Below, one piece after another: positions 49,946-61,701 of a stretch of DNA of 64,000 bases. The notes under the pieces were generated by a model that was not told where the DNA came from, made no database searches, and saw only the letters and a program-made list of their open reading frames with translations. The position numbers were made by a program, and so were the translations under genes. The DNA comes from Pseudomonadota bacterium (GTDB lineage Bacteria > Desulfobacterota > Desulfovibrionia > Desulfovibrionales > Desulfovibrionaceae), in contig JAHJLB010000014.1 in assembly GCA_018822105.1 (NCBI GenBank), positions 1 to 64,000 on the forward strand, given 5' to 3'. Position 1 is the first letter of the stretch. Every line of letters starts with the position of its first letter.

Positions 49946-50763
49946 TGCAGGATCTTTCCGCTGACAGACTTGCTGTGCTTCTGGCCCGGGCGACCCAGTC
50001 CGTGCTGGAGGCCGGGGCAATCATCCGCGAGCATGACCGCCTGCCCCGGCGCATCCGCCACAAGGCCAGCCCAAAGGATCTGGTCACCGAGACGGATGTG
50101 GCGGTGGAGCGCCTTCTCGTTGACCGCTTGGGCGTGGTGCTGCCCGAGGCCAGCTTTCTCGGCGAGGAGGGCAGCGCCGGACAGGGGCTGGAGGGACTCG
50201 CCTGGGTGGTTGACCCGGTGGACGGCACGACGAATTTCGCCCACGGGGTGCCCTTTGTGGCGACCTCCGTCGCCTTGTGCCTGGATGGCGCGCCGCTGTT
50301 GGGCATCGTGAACCTGCCCCTGCTGGGCGAGGTCTTCACCGCAGGGCTGGGGCTGGGGGCCTGGTGCAACGGCGAGCCCATCCGCGTCTCCGACACCGCG
50401 ACCCTGCTGGAGTCCCTTGTGGCCACGGGCTTTCCCTACCGCATCGAGGAGCACCAGGACGTGATCCTGCGCCAGCTGGCCCTGGCCATGCCCGCGACCC
50501 AAGGGGTCCGCCGCGCCGGGGCGGCCGCCCTGGACCTGGCCTATGTGGCCTGCGGGCGCTATGACGGTTTTTTTGAATTCGCCCTGAATCCCTGGGACAC
50601 CGCCGCCGGGGTTCTGCTGGTGCAGGAGGCCGGCGGGCAGGTGGGCCGCATCGCCCAGGCCGGCCCGTACCATCTGGGCGCCCCGGACATCCTGGCCTGC
50701 AACGCGCAGCTTGAGCCCGCCCTGCGCGCCCTGCTTACAGAGGCCTGCGCGCCAGCGTCGTGA
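49945..50763 (+). CDS. Inositol monophosphatase-family phosphatase
   Basis: The 272-residue enzyme has the metal-binding motifs LVTETDVAVE, GEEGS, WVVDPVDGTTNFAHG and the C-terminal NPWDTAAGVLLVQEAGG. All acidic ligands are kept, so it should be an active magnesium-dependent phosphatase; substrates in bacteria include inositol phosphate, other sugar phosphates and PAP. Its ATG overlaps the stop of the MreB-like gene, so the two are translationally coupled. The 3' end overlaps the convergent Nudix gene by 29 nt. Confidence 0.92.
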   Translation: MQDLSADRLAVLLARATQSVLEAGAIIREHDRLPRRIRHKASPKDLVTETDVAVERLLVDRLGVVLPEASFLGEEGSAGQGLEGLAWVVDPVDGTTNFAHGVPFVATSVALCLDGAPLLGIVNLPLLGEVFTAGLGLGAWCNGEPIRVSDTATLLESLVATGFPYRIEEHQDVILRQLALAMPATQGVRRAGAAALDLAYVACGRYDGFFEFALNPWDTAAGVLLVQEAGGQVGRIAQAGPYHLGAPDILACNAQLEPALRALLTEACAPAS

Positions 50764-51292
50764 GGCGGATTGCTTTCGCCAGCATGAGAAAGCGTGCGGA
50801 GACCAGGTCGCTGAAGTCCTTGAGCAGGCATCCCAACTCTTCCGAACTGAAATAGTAGCTGCTGGATTCGTCCTGCTGGCTGTGCTGCGCGCTGCCCTCA
50901 GGCCGGATCAGCGTGAACACGTGCAGGAATTCATTGGCATTCTCCAGCCCGGGCGGAAGGATCTGCACCAGGCGCATGCGCTCGGCATGGATTCCCAGCG
51001 AGGCGTTGAGGGTGCGCGTGGCGGCGTCCTGCAGGGACTCGCCGCTGAAGACCGGGCTGTGTACCGGGAGATCCCAGCGTTCCGGCCCTAGGCCCCGGAG
51101 GCCTGGACGCTTGCAGAGGAGGAGCCGTCCGGCATCGTCGTAGAGCAGGATCACGACGCTGCGATGCAGGAGCTGCTGGCGGTACACCTCGGAAATCGGC
51201 ATAGCCGCCAGGATCTGGCAGCGCCTGTCCATGACCTCCACGAGCCGGCTGTCCTCGTCGCTGGAAGTGCTTGTTGGCGGCATGAATTTCAT
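50735..51292 (-). CDS. Nudix-fold protein with degenerate Nudix box
   Basis: The 185-residue protein has the Nudix fold: RSVVILLYDDAGRLLLCKRP then WDLPVHSPVFSGESLQDAATR. The box at residues 84-101 reads GESLQDAATRTLNASLGI where active enzymes have RE-x-x-EE; the catalytic and metal-binding Glu are replaced by Thr, Ala and Ser. It may be a non-catalytic or isomerase-like member. The start is uncertain (ATG 51292, GTG 51298 or ATG 51283), with no clear ribosome-binding site. It overlaps the 3' end of the IMPase gene by 29 nt. Confidence 0.78.
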   Translation of the reverse strand: MKFMPPTSTSSDEDSRLVEVMDRRCQILAAMPISEVYRQQLLHRSVVILLYDDAGRLLLCKRPGLRGLGPERWDLPVHSPVFSGESLQDAATRTLNASLGIHAERMRLVQILPPGLENANEFLHVFTLIRPEGSAQHSQQDESSSYYFSSEELGCLLKDFSDLVSARFLMLAKAIRLTTLARRPL

Positions 51293-51370
51293 ATACACTC
51301 GAAATGGTTGCAGAAGGAGTCTGGCGTAGATGCTGCGTCACGTAAGCGAGAATAGCATGACAGGGTGCGG

Positions 51371-51865
51371 ATGCAAGACCAATCTGTAGTGTCCCTCGGC
51401 GTGGCCGACATTGGCGGGGTCTTGGATCTGGAGCGCATGTGCTTCCGGACCCGCTGGACGCGCGAGCAGTTTCTCCTGGGGTTGGAGCGCAAGGCCTTCC
51501 GCATCCTGGGCATGTACGAGCGCGGTGTGCTCATCGCCTATGCCGCGTTCTCGGTCATCGCCCAGGAGATGGAGCTCATGAACATCGCCGTGCATCCCTT
51601 CCATCGCCGCAAGGGCCTGGGAAGCCGTCTGCTGGCCGAGCTGCTGCGCGTGTGCCAGGACCTCGGCGTGGCCGAAGGCTTTCTCGAGGTCCGCAGATCC
51701 AATGCCGGAGCCATTGACCTTTATCAAAAATTCGGCTTTATTCAGGTAGGAACCCGGAAAGACTATTATCCGGACAATCATGAAGATGCGCTGCTCTTCC
51801 GCCTGGATTTCCAGTGCCGGGAGTGCGTTCGTCCTGGCACGTCACCTTCCGGCAAGGAGGCCTGA
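51371..51865 (+). CDS. rimI: Ribosomal-protein-alanine N-acetyltransferase-like GNAT
   Basis: The 164-residue GNAT has the acetyl-CoA-binding motif VHPFHRRKGLGSRLLAELL (R/Q-x-x-G-x-G), LEVRRSNAGAIDLYQKFGF and RKDYYPDNHEDALLF, all typical of RimI. RimI acetylates the N-terminus of ribosomal protein bS18. I use the ATG at 51371; a GTG at 51365 is possible. It is followed by pgk after 2 nt, and the pgk ribosome-binding site lies within it. Confidence 0.9.
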   Translation: MQDQSVVSLGVADIGGVLDLERMCFRTRWTREQFLLGLERKAFRILGMYERGVLIAYAAFSVIAQEMELMNIAVHPFHRRKGLGSRLLAELLRVCQDLGVAEGFLEVRRSNAGAIDLYQKFGFIQVGTRKDYYPDNHEDALLFRLDFQCRECVRPGTSPSGKEA

Positions 51866-51867
51866 GC

Positions 51868-53060
51868 ATGCGATCCCTCGACCAACTGGACATCAAAGGC
51901 AAGAAATTGCTCATCCGTGTGGATTTCAACGTCCCTCTCGACGGGACCGTCATCAAGGACGACATCCGCATCCGCGCCAGCCTGCCCAGCCTGCGCCATG
52001 CCCTGGACAAGGGCGCGGCGCTCATCCTCTGCGCGCACGCGGGCAACCCCAAGGGCCAGGTCGTCCCGGAGCTGTCCCTTGGGCCCATGGCCCAGCGCTT
52101 GAGCGAACTCCTGGGAGTGCCCGTGCACATGGCCCCGGACTGCGTCGGTCCGGAGGTCGAGAATTTGGCGGCTCAGCTCAGGCCCGGCCAGGTGCTGATG
52201 CTGGAGAACCTGCGCTATCACGCCGAGGAGCAGGGCAAGACCCCTGAGGCGCGCGGCGACTTCGGCAAGCGGCTGGCCGCCCTGGCCGACGTCTACGTCA
52301 ACGACGCCTTTGGGGTGGCCCACCGGCCCAACGCCTCGGTGGTGGACGTGCCCAGGCATTCCAAATTGTGCTGCGCGGGCTTTCTGCTGCGCAAGGAATG
52401 GGACTACCTGAACACGGCCATGACCAACCCCAAGCGCCCGTATGTGGCCGTGTCCGGGGGGGCCAAGGTCTCCACCAAGCTCGGCATCATCCAGCACCTC
52501 CTGCCCATTGTGGACCATCTGGTCATCGGCGGGGCCATGGCCAACACCTTCCTCCTGGCCCAGGGCTACAATGTCGGCAGCTCCCTCGTTGAGGCCAACA
52601 TGGTGGACACGGCCAAGGTCATTCTGGACCAGGCCAGCCGCATGGGCGCGAAGCTGCACCTGCCCGTTGACTTCATCTGGGGCACGGACCCCAAGCAGAC
52701 CATGCCCTCCGGCACATGCGACGCGCACAACGTTCCCGAGGGCGCCATGCTCCTGGACATCGGCCCCAAGAGCCTGCTGGCCTTTGGCGATCTGCTGCGC
52801 ACGGCCAAGACCGTGGTCTGGAACGGCCCCATGGGCCTGTTCGAGAACCCGGCCTTCGCCAAGGGATCCCTGGGCCTGTGCAAGCTCATCGCCAACCTGA
52901 ACGCCCTGACCATCGTGGGCGGGGGCGACACCGACTCTCTGGTCCATGAGGCGCACCAGGACAGCAAGATGAGCTTTATTTCCACCGGTGGCGGCTCTTT
53001 CCTCGAATTCCTTGAAGGCAAAGAGCTTCCAGCATTTACCGCCCTCAAGGAGTGTGGCGC

Positions 53061-53064
<4 letters not shown>
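51868..53064 (+). CDS. pgk: Phosphoglycerate kinase
   Basis: The 398-residue glycolytic enzyme has RVDFNVPLDGTVIKDDIRI, the substrate Arg in ENLRYHAEEQGK, VAVSGGAKVSTKLG and the nucleotide-binding STGGGSFLEFLEGK. The 3-phosphoglycerate His in the HAGNPKG segment (normally SHxGRPKG) is kept, with Asn replacing Arg. The ATG at 51868 has AAGGAGG upstream. Its stop overlaps the tpiA ATG by 4 nt. Confidence 0.96.
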
Positions 53065-53816
<752 letters not shown>

Positions 53817-53847
53817 GGATCTGAATGGTTTGATTGAGGAGACAGCT

Positions 53848-54216
53848 TTGCAAACCCTGGTTTTGACCATACACATACTGGCTTGTGTCTTTCTTATATT
53901 GTTCGTGCTCTTGCAGTCCGGGCAGGAAGGCATGGGGGTCATCTTCGGCGGCGGCAGCGGCTCGGTTTTCGGCAGCACTGGAGCAGGCGGCCTGCTGGTG
54001 CGCGTAACGGGTGTGCTGGCAGCGATTTTTCTTGTGACTTCACTAGCATATAATGTCTTGACAAAGCCTAGTGCCCTGAGCGACACTTCCCTGATGCAGA
54101 CGGGTGCTGCTGGCATGCAGGCCCCTGCTCCCGCAAGCCTCCCCGCCCCCGGCGGAGTTAGCTTTGAGGAAAAGACCCTGCCCATACCGGCTCCGGCCGC
54201 TGGAGAGAAGAAATAA
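53848..54216 (+). CDS. secG: Protein-export membrane protein SecG
   Basis: The 122-residue protein has two transmembrane helices (about residues 2-21 and 46-66) around the conserved LLQSGQEGMGVIFGGGSGSVFGSTGAGG loop. It assists SecYE and SecA in protein export. A Pro/Ala-rich cytoplasmic tail of about 45 residues follows. I chose the TTG at 53848, which has GAGGAG 6 nt upstream, over the TTG at 53830. The tpiA-secG-tRNA-Leu order is common. Confidence 0.94.
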   Translation: MQTLVLTIHILACVFLILFVLLQSGQEGMGVIFGGGSGSVFGSTGAGGLLVRVTGVLAAIFLVTSLAYNVLTKPSALSDTSLMQTGAAGMQAPAPASLPAPGGVSFEEKTLPIPAPAAGEKK

Positions 54217-54223
54217 CCCCTGT

Positions 54224-54310
54224 GCCGAGGTGGTGGAACTGGTAGACACGCTACTTTGAGGGGGTAGTGAGAGAAATCTCATGGGGGTTCGAGTCCCCCC
54301 CTCGGCACCA
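54224..54310 (+). tRNA. tRNA-Leu (anticodon GAG)
   Basis: An 87-nt molecule with acceptor stem GCCGAGG/CCTCGGC, long variable arm, encoded CCA and anticodon GAG in the loop TTGAGGG. It follows secG by 7 nt and marks the left border of the glycan cluster. Confidence 0.95.
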
Positions 54311-54320
54311 AAAGAAATCA

Positions 54321-54356
54321 AAAAGGAGATTGGCCGCAAGCTGATCTCCTTTTTTC
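54321..54356 (+). terminator. Rho-independent terminator of the rimI-pgk-tpiA-secG-tRNA-Leu unit
   Basis: A 10-bp stem (54321-54330 with 54344-54353) is followed by a T run. It separates the housekeeping genes from the glycan cluster. Confidence 0.88.
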
Positions 54357-54388
54357 TTCCGCGAGCGAAGAGCTTGGAGGACAAGGTC

Positions 54389-56486
<2,098 letters not shown>

Positions 56487-56492
56487 ACGAGC

Positions 56493-57776
56493 ATGCCCGG
56501 CTTCAGCGATGTGACAGCCTACATCCTGGCGGGCGGGTTCGGCACCCGTCTGCGCCAGGTTGTTGAGGACCGCCCCAAGGCCTTGGCCGAGATTCTGGGG
56601 CGTCCGTACATCTTCCACCTGCTGGACACGCTGGCCCGCGCCGGCCTGAAGCGGGTTGTGCTCTGCACCGGGCACATGGCCGGACAACTGGAGCAGGCCG
56701 TTGGCCCAACCTACCGGGGCATGGACATCCTCTATTCCCGCGAGGACGAGCCCCTCGGCACTGGCGGGGCCCTGCGCCTCGGCCTGGAGCGACATCCCGC
56801 GCACCTGGCCCTGGTCATGAACGGCGACTCCCTCACCGATGCGAACCTGGGAGGCTTCCTGTCCTTTTTCCGGCGTCGCGACGCCCAGGCCGCGTTGTTG
56901 CTCGTGCCCATGCCGGACACGGCGCGTTACGGCCGCGTGGAGCGGGACGCCGAGGGTCGGGTGACCCTGTTCGCCGAAAAAGGGCAGGGCGGACCAGGTC
57001 TCATCAGCGCCGGCATCTATCTGTTGCGGGCCGAGGCGGTAGCGTCCTTGTCGCCTGGGCAGGCCGCGTCCATTGAGCAGGACGTGTTTCCAGCCCTGGC
57101 CGCTTCCGGCGTTCTGGCCGGGTTTGCAACGCAGGCCCGCTTCCTGGACATCGGCACCCCGGAATCCTACGCGGCTGCGGGCCGTTTTCTCACAGGGGAG
57201 CAGGCTGGAGCCAGGGCCGTGTTTCTGGACCGCGACGGCACGGTCATCGCGGAACGCCACTACCTGTCCGACCCCGCAGGCGTGGAGCTTCTGCCAGGCG
57301 CGGCCGCCGGTCTGCGCCGCATGCGCCAGCTGGGCCTGCGGCTGGTCCTGGTGAGCAACCAGTCCGGCGTTGGCCGCGGATATTTCGACCAGACAGCAGT
57401 GGAGCGGGTGCATGGCCGGCTCTTGGAGCTGCTGGAGGCCCAGGGCGTCACCCTGGACGGCATCTACGTCTGTCCGCACGCGCCTGACGATGCCTGCGCC
57501 TGCCGCAAACCCCTGCCCGGGCTCATCCAACGCGGCTCACGCGACCTCGGCATTGATCTGGCGCGGAGCTTCGTCATCGGTGACAAGCCTTGCGATGTGG
57601 ACCTTGGTCTGGTAGTGAACGCGACCACGTTCCTCGTCACCACGGGGCACGGCGCCGGGTTTGTCGCACAGTGCGGAAACCGGGCGCATCATGTCGTGGG
57701 CAGCCTGGAAGAGGCCGCCCGATTGATGGAAACAATCCTTCTGGCCCAAAGCCCAGGCGGTGTGGAGAGCGCATGA
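56493..57776 (+). CDS. Fused heptose-1-phosphate guanylyltransferase and heptose-bisphosphate phosphatase
   Basis: The 427-residue protein joins two enzymes. Residues 1-235 are a sugar nucleotidyltransferase with LAGGFGTRL (12-20), RPKALAEI and GDSLTDAN, most like HddC. Residues 240-420 are a HAD-IIIA phosphatase with FLDRDGTV (nucleophile Asp246, Asp248), SNQSGVGRG, the GmhB zinc cysteines in CPHAPDDACACRKP and GDKPCDVDLG. Together with HddA this gives the last three steps to GDP-D-glycero-alpha-D-manno-heptose. It is 6 nt after the SDR gene and overlaps hddA by 4 nt. Confidence 0.87.
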   Translation: MPGFSDVTAYILAGGFGTRLRQVVEDRPKALAEILGRPYIFHLLDTLARAGLKRVVLCTGHMAGQLEQAVGPTYRGMDILYSREDEPLGTGGALRLGLERHPAHLALVMNGDSLTDANLGGFLSFFRRRDAQAALLLVPMPDTARYGRVERDAEGRVTLFAEKGQGGPGLISAGIYLLRAEAVASLSPGQAASIEQDVFPALAASGVLAGFATQARFLDIGTPESYAAAGRFLTGEQAGARAVFLDRDGTVIAERHYLSDPAGVELLPGAAAGLRRMRQLGLRLVLVSNQSGVGRGYFDQTAVERVHGRLLELLEAQGVTLDGIYVCPHAPDDACACRKPLPGLIQRGSRDLGIDLARSFVIGDKPCDVDLGLVVNATTFLVTTGHGAGFVAQCGNRAHHVVGSLEEAARLMETILLAQSPGGVESA

Positions 57777-58837
57777 TCATCAGCAGGACTCCTTTCCGGG
57801 TTTCCTTTTTTGGCGGCGGCACGGACTATCCCGGCTGGTACCGCGAGCATGGCGGGCAGGTGCTCTCCACTGCCATCGACAAGCACTGCTACATCACCCT
57901 GCGTTACCTGCCGCCCTTCTTCGAGCACCGCATCCGCGCCGTGTATTCCAAGATCGAGCAGTGCCAGACCATCGACGAGATCAAGCACCCGGCCATACGC
58001 GAAACCCTGCGCTTCATGAATTTCGACCGCAACCTGGAGATCCACCACGACGGCGACCTGCCCGCGCGCAGCGGCATGGGCTCCAGCTCCTCCTTCACTG
58101 TGGGCCTGCTGCACGCCCTGTATGCCCTGTGCGGACAGATGCCGAGCAAGGAGCAGCTGGCCCGGGAGAGCATCCACATCGAGCAGGGGCTGATCAAGGA
58201 GACCGTGGGCTCGCAGGACCAGTGCGCCGCAGCCTATGGCGGGTTCAACAACATCATTTTCCACAAGGATGGCGAGATCGAGGTCCGTCCGCTGACCCTG
58301 GCCGCGTCCCGGCTGGCCGAGCTCTCCGACCACCTCATGCTTTTCTACACCGGCATCATGCGCACGGCCTCGGACGTGGCCGACACCTATGTGGAGAATC
58401 TGGGCGCCAAGGAAACCCTGCTGCGGCAGATGCATGACATGGTGGACGACGGCATCAAGCTGGTGCAGAGCAACCGCTGCGTCTGCGGCTTTGGCGACCT
58501 GCTGCACCAGGCCTGGGAGGCCAAGCGCTCCCTGAGTGTCACCATCTCCAACGGGGTGGTGGACGAATACTACAGCCGCGCCCGCGACAACGGGGCCATC
58601 GGCGGCAAGCTCATCGGCGCCGGCGGCGGCGGGTTCCTGCTGCTCTTCGTGCCGCCTTCGGCCCAGAACCGGGTGCGCGAATCCTTGAGCGAACTGCTGC
58701 ACGTGCCCTTTGAATTCACGCGCAGCGGAAGCCAGATCATCTTCTACGAGCCTTCGCGCCAGGATTTCAGCCAGTATGAGCGGGACCGCACCTCCCGTGA
58801 GATCAAGGCCTTCCGCGAACTCGGCAAGCGCTGCTAG
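57773..58837 (+). CDS. hddA: D-glycero-alpha-D-manno-heptose 7-phosphate kinase (HddA-like GHMP kinase)
   Basis: The 354-residue GHMP kinase begins MIISRTPFRVSFFGGGTDYPGWY, the HddA-type start, and has ATP-binding LPARSGMGSSSSFTVG and C-terminal GGKLIGAGGGGFLL. It makes heptose 1,7-bisphosphate, the substrate of the fused phosphatase encoded just upstream. The ATG at 57773 overlaps the previous stop (ATGA). A sedoheptulose-7-phosphate isomerase (GmhA) is not in the window. Confidence 0.92.
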   Translation: MIISRTPFRVSFFGGGTDYPGWYREHGGQVLSTAIDKHCYITLRYLPPFFEHRIRAVYSKIEQCQTIDEIKHPAIRETLRFMNFDRNLEIHHDGDLPARSGMGSSSSFTVGLLHALYALCGQMPSKEQLARESIHIEQGLIKETVGSQDQCAAAYGGFNNIIFHKDGEIEVRPLTLAASRLAELSDHLMLFYTGIMRTASDVADTYVENLGAKETLLRQMHDMVDDGIKLVQSNRCVCGFGDLLHQAWEAKRSLSVTISNGVVDEYYSRARDNGAIGGKLIGAGGGGFLLLFVPPSAQNRVRESLSELLHVPFEFTRSGSQIIFYEPSRQDFSQYERDRTSREIKAFRELGKRC

Positions 58838-58851
58838 GCCGGCGACGGGGC

Positions 58852-60330
58852 ATGGACTTGGGCACGCAACTCGACATCATCCTGGTCAAGCCGGGCAGCC
58901 AGAAGCAGATCTACGGCGACCTGAGCGCGTTTGCCCTCACGGGCATAGAGCAGCCCCTCTGGTCCGCGCTGCTGGCTGCGCAGCTGCGCGGCCAGGGCTA
59001 CTCGGTCCGGCTGCTCGACGCCGAGGCCGAACAGCTCTCCTACGCCGACACGGCCCGGGTCATGGCCGAGGCCAAGGCCCGGCTGTCCTGCGTGGTGGTC
59101 TCCGGCACCAATCCTTCCGCCTCCACCATGAACATGCTCGGGGCCGAACATATCCTCGCCGCCTTTGCGGAGCTCTCGCCCGAGGCGCCGACCCTGATCA
59201 TGGGGCTGCATCCATCGGCCCTGCCGCAGCGCACCCTGGCCGAGTCCGGGGCCCGCTTCGTCTGCAAGGGCGAGGGTTTTTACACCCTGCCTGCACTCAT
59301 CGACGCCCTCAAGGCCGGGGCCGTGGATTTTCCCATCCCTGGCCTCTTGTACATGGACCAGGGCAGGGTGGTGGACAATGCCGCCGCGCCCATGTTCAAG
59401 GATCTGGACGCGCTGCCCATGCCGGCCTGGGATCTGCTGCCCATGGAGCGCTACCGCGCCCATAACTGGCACTGCTTCGGCCACATCACCGAACGCCAGC
59501 CCTACGCCGTCATCTACACCAGCCTGGGCTGCCCGTATTCCTGCAGCTTCTGCTGCATCAACACCCTCTATGGCCAGCGCGGCATCCGCTACCGCAGCCT
59601 GGAAAGCGTGGTGGCCGAAATCGACCTGCTGGTGGAGCGCTGGGGCATCCGCAACATCAAGATCCTGGACGAGATGTTCGCCCTGGACGAGAAGCGCGTG
59701 GTGCGCTTGTGCGAGATGCTCATCGCGCGCGGCCATGACCTGAACATCTGGGCCTACGCCCGTGTGAACACCGTCACAGAGCCTATGCTGGCCAAGATGC
59801 GCGCCGCAGGCATACGCTGGCTGGCCTACGGCTTCGAGTCCGCCAGCGAGCGCGTGCTCAAGGACGTGTCCAAGGGCTACCACATGGACCAGGTGGCCCA
59901 GGTTGTGGACTGGACGCGCAAGCACGGCATCCATATCTGCGCCAACTACATCTTCGGCCTGCCCGAGGACGACTTTGATTCCATGAACCAGACCCTGGCC
60001 TTCATGATCGAGATGAACGCCGAATGGGCGAACATCTATTCCACCATGGCCTATCCCGGGTCCAGGCTCTATGCGGAGGCCGTGCAGGCCAAGCTGCCGC
60101 TGCCGGAGTCCTGGGTCGGATTTTCGCAGTATTCGGCGGACTGCCTGCCCCTGCCGACCAAATACCTGAGCGGCGGCCAGGTGCTGGCCTTCCGCGACTA
60201 TGCCTTTGAGGCCTATTTCCGCAATCCGCGCTATCTGGACATGCTCGCCCGCACCTTTGGACGGGAGACGTCGGACCACATCCTGGCCATGTCCGCGCAT
60301 AGACTGCGCCGCAATTTCGCCACCTACTAG
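58852..60330 (+). CDS. B12-binding-type radical SAM enzyme
   Basis: The 492-residue protein has an N-terminal Rossmann domain of the cobalamin-binding class (residues 1-160; no DxHxxG motif) and a radical SAM domain with CPYSCSFC (Cys227, 231, 234) that binds the [4Fe-4S] cluster. Family members methylate unreactive carbon or phosphorus or rearrange rings. No function is known for this branch. Its place between hddA and an RmlC-type epimerase suggests a sugar or lipid-linked substrate. It starts 14 nt after hddA. Confidence 0.88.
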   Translation: MDLGTQLDIILVKPGSQKQIYGDLSAFALTGIEQPLWSALLAAQLRGQGYSVRLLDAEAEQLSYADTARVMAEAKARLSCVVVSGTNPSASTMNMLGAEHILAAFAELSPEAPTLIMGLHPSALPQRTLAESGARFVCKGEGFYTLPALIDALKAGAVDFPIPGLLYMDQGRVVDNAAAPMFKDLDALPMPAWDLLPMERYRAHNWHCFGHITERQPYAVIYTSLGCPYSCSFCCINTLYGQRGIRYRSLESVVAEIDLLVERWGIRNIKILDEMFALDEKRVVRLCEMLIARGHDLNIWAYARVNTVTEPMLAKMRAAGIRWLAYGFESASERVLKDVSKGYHMDQVAQVVDWTRKHGIHICANYIFGLPEDDFDSMNQTLAFMIEMNAEWANIYSTMAYPGSRLYAEAVQAKLPLPESWVGFSQYSADCLPLPTKYLSGGQVLAFRDYAFEAYFRNPRYLDMLARTFGRETSDHILAMSAHRLRRNFATY

Positions 60331-60346
60331 AACGCACGAGGAAACC

Positions 60347-60862
60347 ATGCAACTGCGCGTTGAGAAGACAAAGCTTGAAGGCGTACTGCTCATCAAGCCG
60401 GACACCTTCGAGGACTTCCGGGGCGAGTATGTCGAACTCTACAACCGCGAACTCTACCAGAAGGCCGGCATCGACGTGGAGTTCGTCCAGGACGACATCT
60501 CCGTGTCGCACAAGAACGTGCTGCGCGGTTTCCACGGCGACCTCAAGACCACCAAGATGATTTCCTGCCTCCTGGGCCGCTTCTACATGGTCGTCGCCAA
60601 CTGCGACAAGGACTCCAAGGAGTTCGGCAAGTGGCAGGCCTTCACCCTGACGGAGAAGAACCGCTTCCAGGTGCTTGTGCCGCCCAAGCACGGCCTGGGC
60701 CATCTGGCGCTGACGGACCGCATCATCTTCCACTACAAGCAGAGCACCTACTATGATCCGGCCTCGCAGTTCACCTATTGCTGGAACGATCCGGCCCTGA
60801 ACATCTGGTGGCCGGTGAAAAACCCCATTCTGTCCCAGCGCGACGAGCAGGGGCATTGGTGA
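60347..60862 (+). CDS. RmlC-type sugar 3,5-epimerase (cupin)
   Basis: The 171-residue cupin matches dTDP-4-dehydrorhamnose 3,5-epimerase: FRGEYVELYN, FVQDDISVSHKNVLRGFHGD with the catalytic His, and PPKHGLGHLAL. Similar C3/C5 epimerases act on GDP-4-keto-6-deoxyheptose in Campylobacter (DdahB type). With HddA and HddC in the cluster a heptose substrate is more likely than dTDP-rhamnose, since no rmlA, rmlB or rmlD is present here. The ATG at 60347 has GAGG upstream. Confidence 0.87.
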   Translation: MQLRVEKTKLEGVLLIKPDTFEDFRGEYVELYNRELYQKAGIDVEFVQDDISVSHKNVLRGFHGDLKTTKMISCLLGRFYMVVANCDKDSKEFGKWQAFTLTEKNRFQVLVPPKHGLGHLALTDRIIFHYKQSTYYDPASQFTYCWNDPALNIWWPVKNPILSQRDEQGHW

Positions 60863-60870
60863 GGCCAGGC

Positions 60871-61701
60871 ATGGACACTGTGACCATGAAGGATAAGTCG
60901 CGCTGGGTGTGGCGCGAAACCCTCAAGATACATAGATTCTGCCCGGAGTCGCGCATCGCCTCTTCGCTGTCCTGCGTGGAGATCCTGGTGGCCCTGTATT
61001 ATGGCGGGGTCTTGCGTTTCGACCCGAAGGAGCCCTTCCACGAGGAGCGTGATCGCTTGATCATCAGCAAGGGCCACGGCTCCATTTCCTATTATCCCAT
61101 CCTGGCCGACCTCGGCTTCATCGACATGCGCGAACTTGACGCCCCGGGCACCCTCGGCAACAAGCTCAAGGCCATCCCGGACACCCTCATCGAGGGCTAC
61201 GAGACCATCAACGGCTCCCTGGGCCACGGCATAGGCGTGGGCATCGGCATGGCCCTGGGCCTCAAGGCCAAGGGTTCCCAGCGCAAGGTCTTCGTCCTGG
61301 TGGGCGATGGCGAGCTGAACGAGGGCTCCATGTGGGAGGCCATCATGCTGGCCGGGCACCACAAATTGGACAACCTCTGCGTCATTGTGGACAAGAACAA
61401 CCTGTGCATGCTGGACTATTGCCGCAACATCGTCGACCTGGAGCCCATTGAAGCGAAGTTCCAGGCCTTTGGCTGGGACGGGGTGACCGTGGACGGGCAT
61501 GACGAGGTGGCTGTGGTGGAGGCCCTAAACGCCTTCAAGGCCCGCAAGTCCGGGGACAAGAGCCTGGTGGTCGTGGCGCACACGGTGAAGGGCAGGGGGG
61601 TTGCCTCCCTGGAGGCCGACAGCCTGTGCCACATCAAGAGCCTCAAGCCAGATGCCGTGGACGCCCTCTTGAAGGACGCTGCCGGCGGGGAGGACGCCTG
61701 A
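60871..61701 (+). CDS. Transketolase, N-terminal (ThDP-binding) subunit
   Basis: The 276-residue protein covers the pyrophosphate-binding domain: KGHGSISYYPILADLG, the ThDP motif GDGELNEG (GDG at 145-147) ending in NN (176-177), and HTVKGRG. It needs the C-terminal subunit encoded immediately downstream. It transfers two-carbon ketol groups between sugars. A second start at ATG 60886 is possible. It overlaps its partner by 1 nt. Confidence 0.92.
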   Translation: MDTVTMKDKSRWVWRETLKIHRFCPESRIASSLSCVEILVALYYGGVLRFDPKEPFHEERDRLIISKGHGSISYYPILADLGFIDMRELDAPGTLGNKLKAIPDTLIEGYETINGSLGHGIGVGIGMALGLKAKGSQRKVFVLVGDGELNEGSMWEAIMLAGHHKLDNLCVIVDKNNLCMLDYCRNIVDLEPIEAKFQAFGWDGVTVDGHDEVAVVEALNAFKARKSGDKSLVVVAHTVKGRGVASLEADSLCHIKSLKPDAVDALLKDAAGGEDA

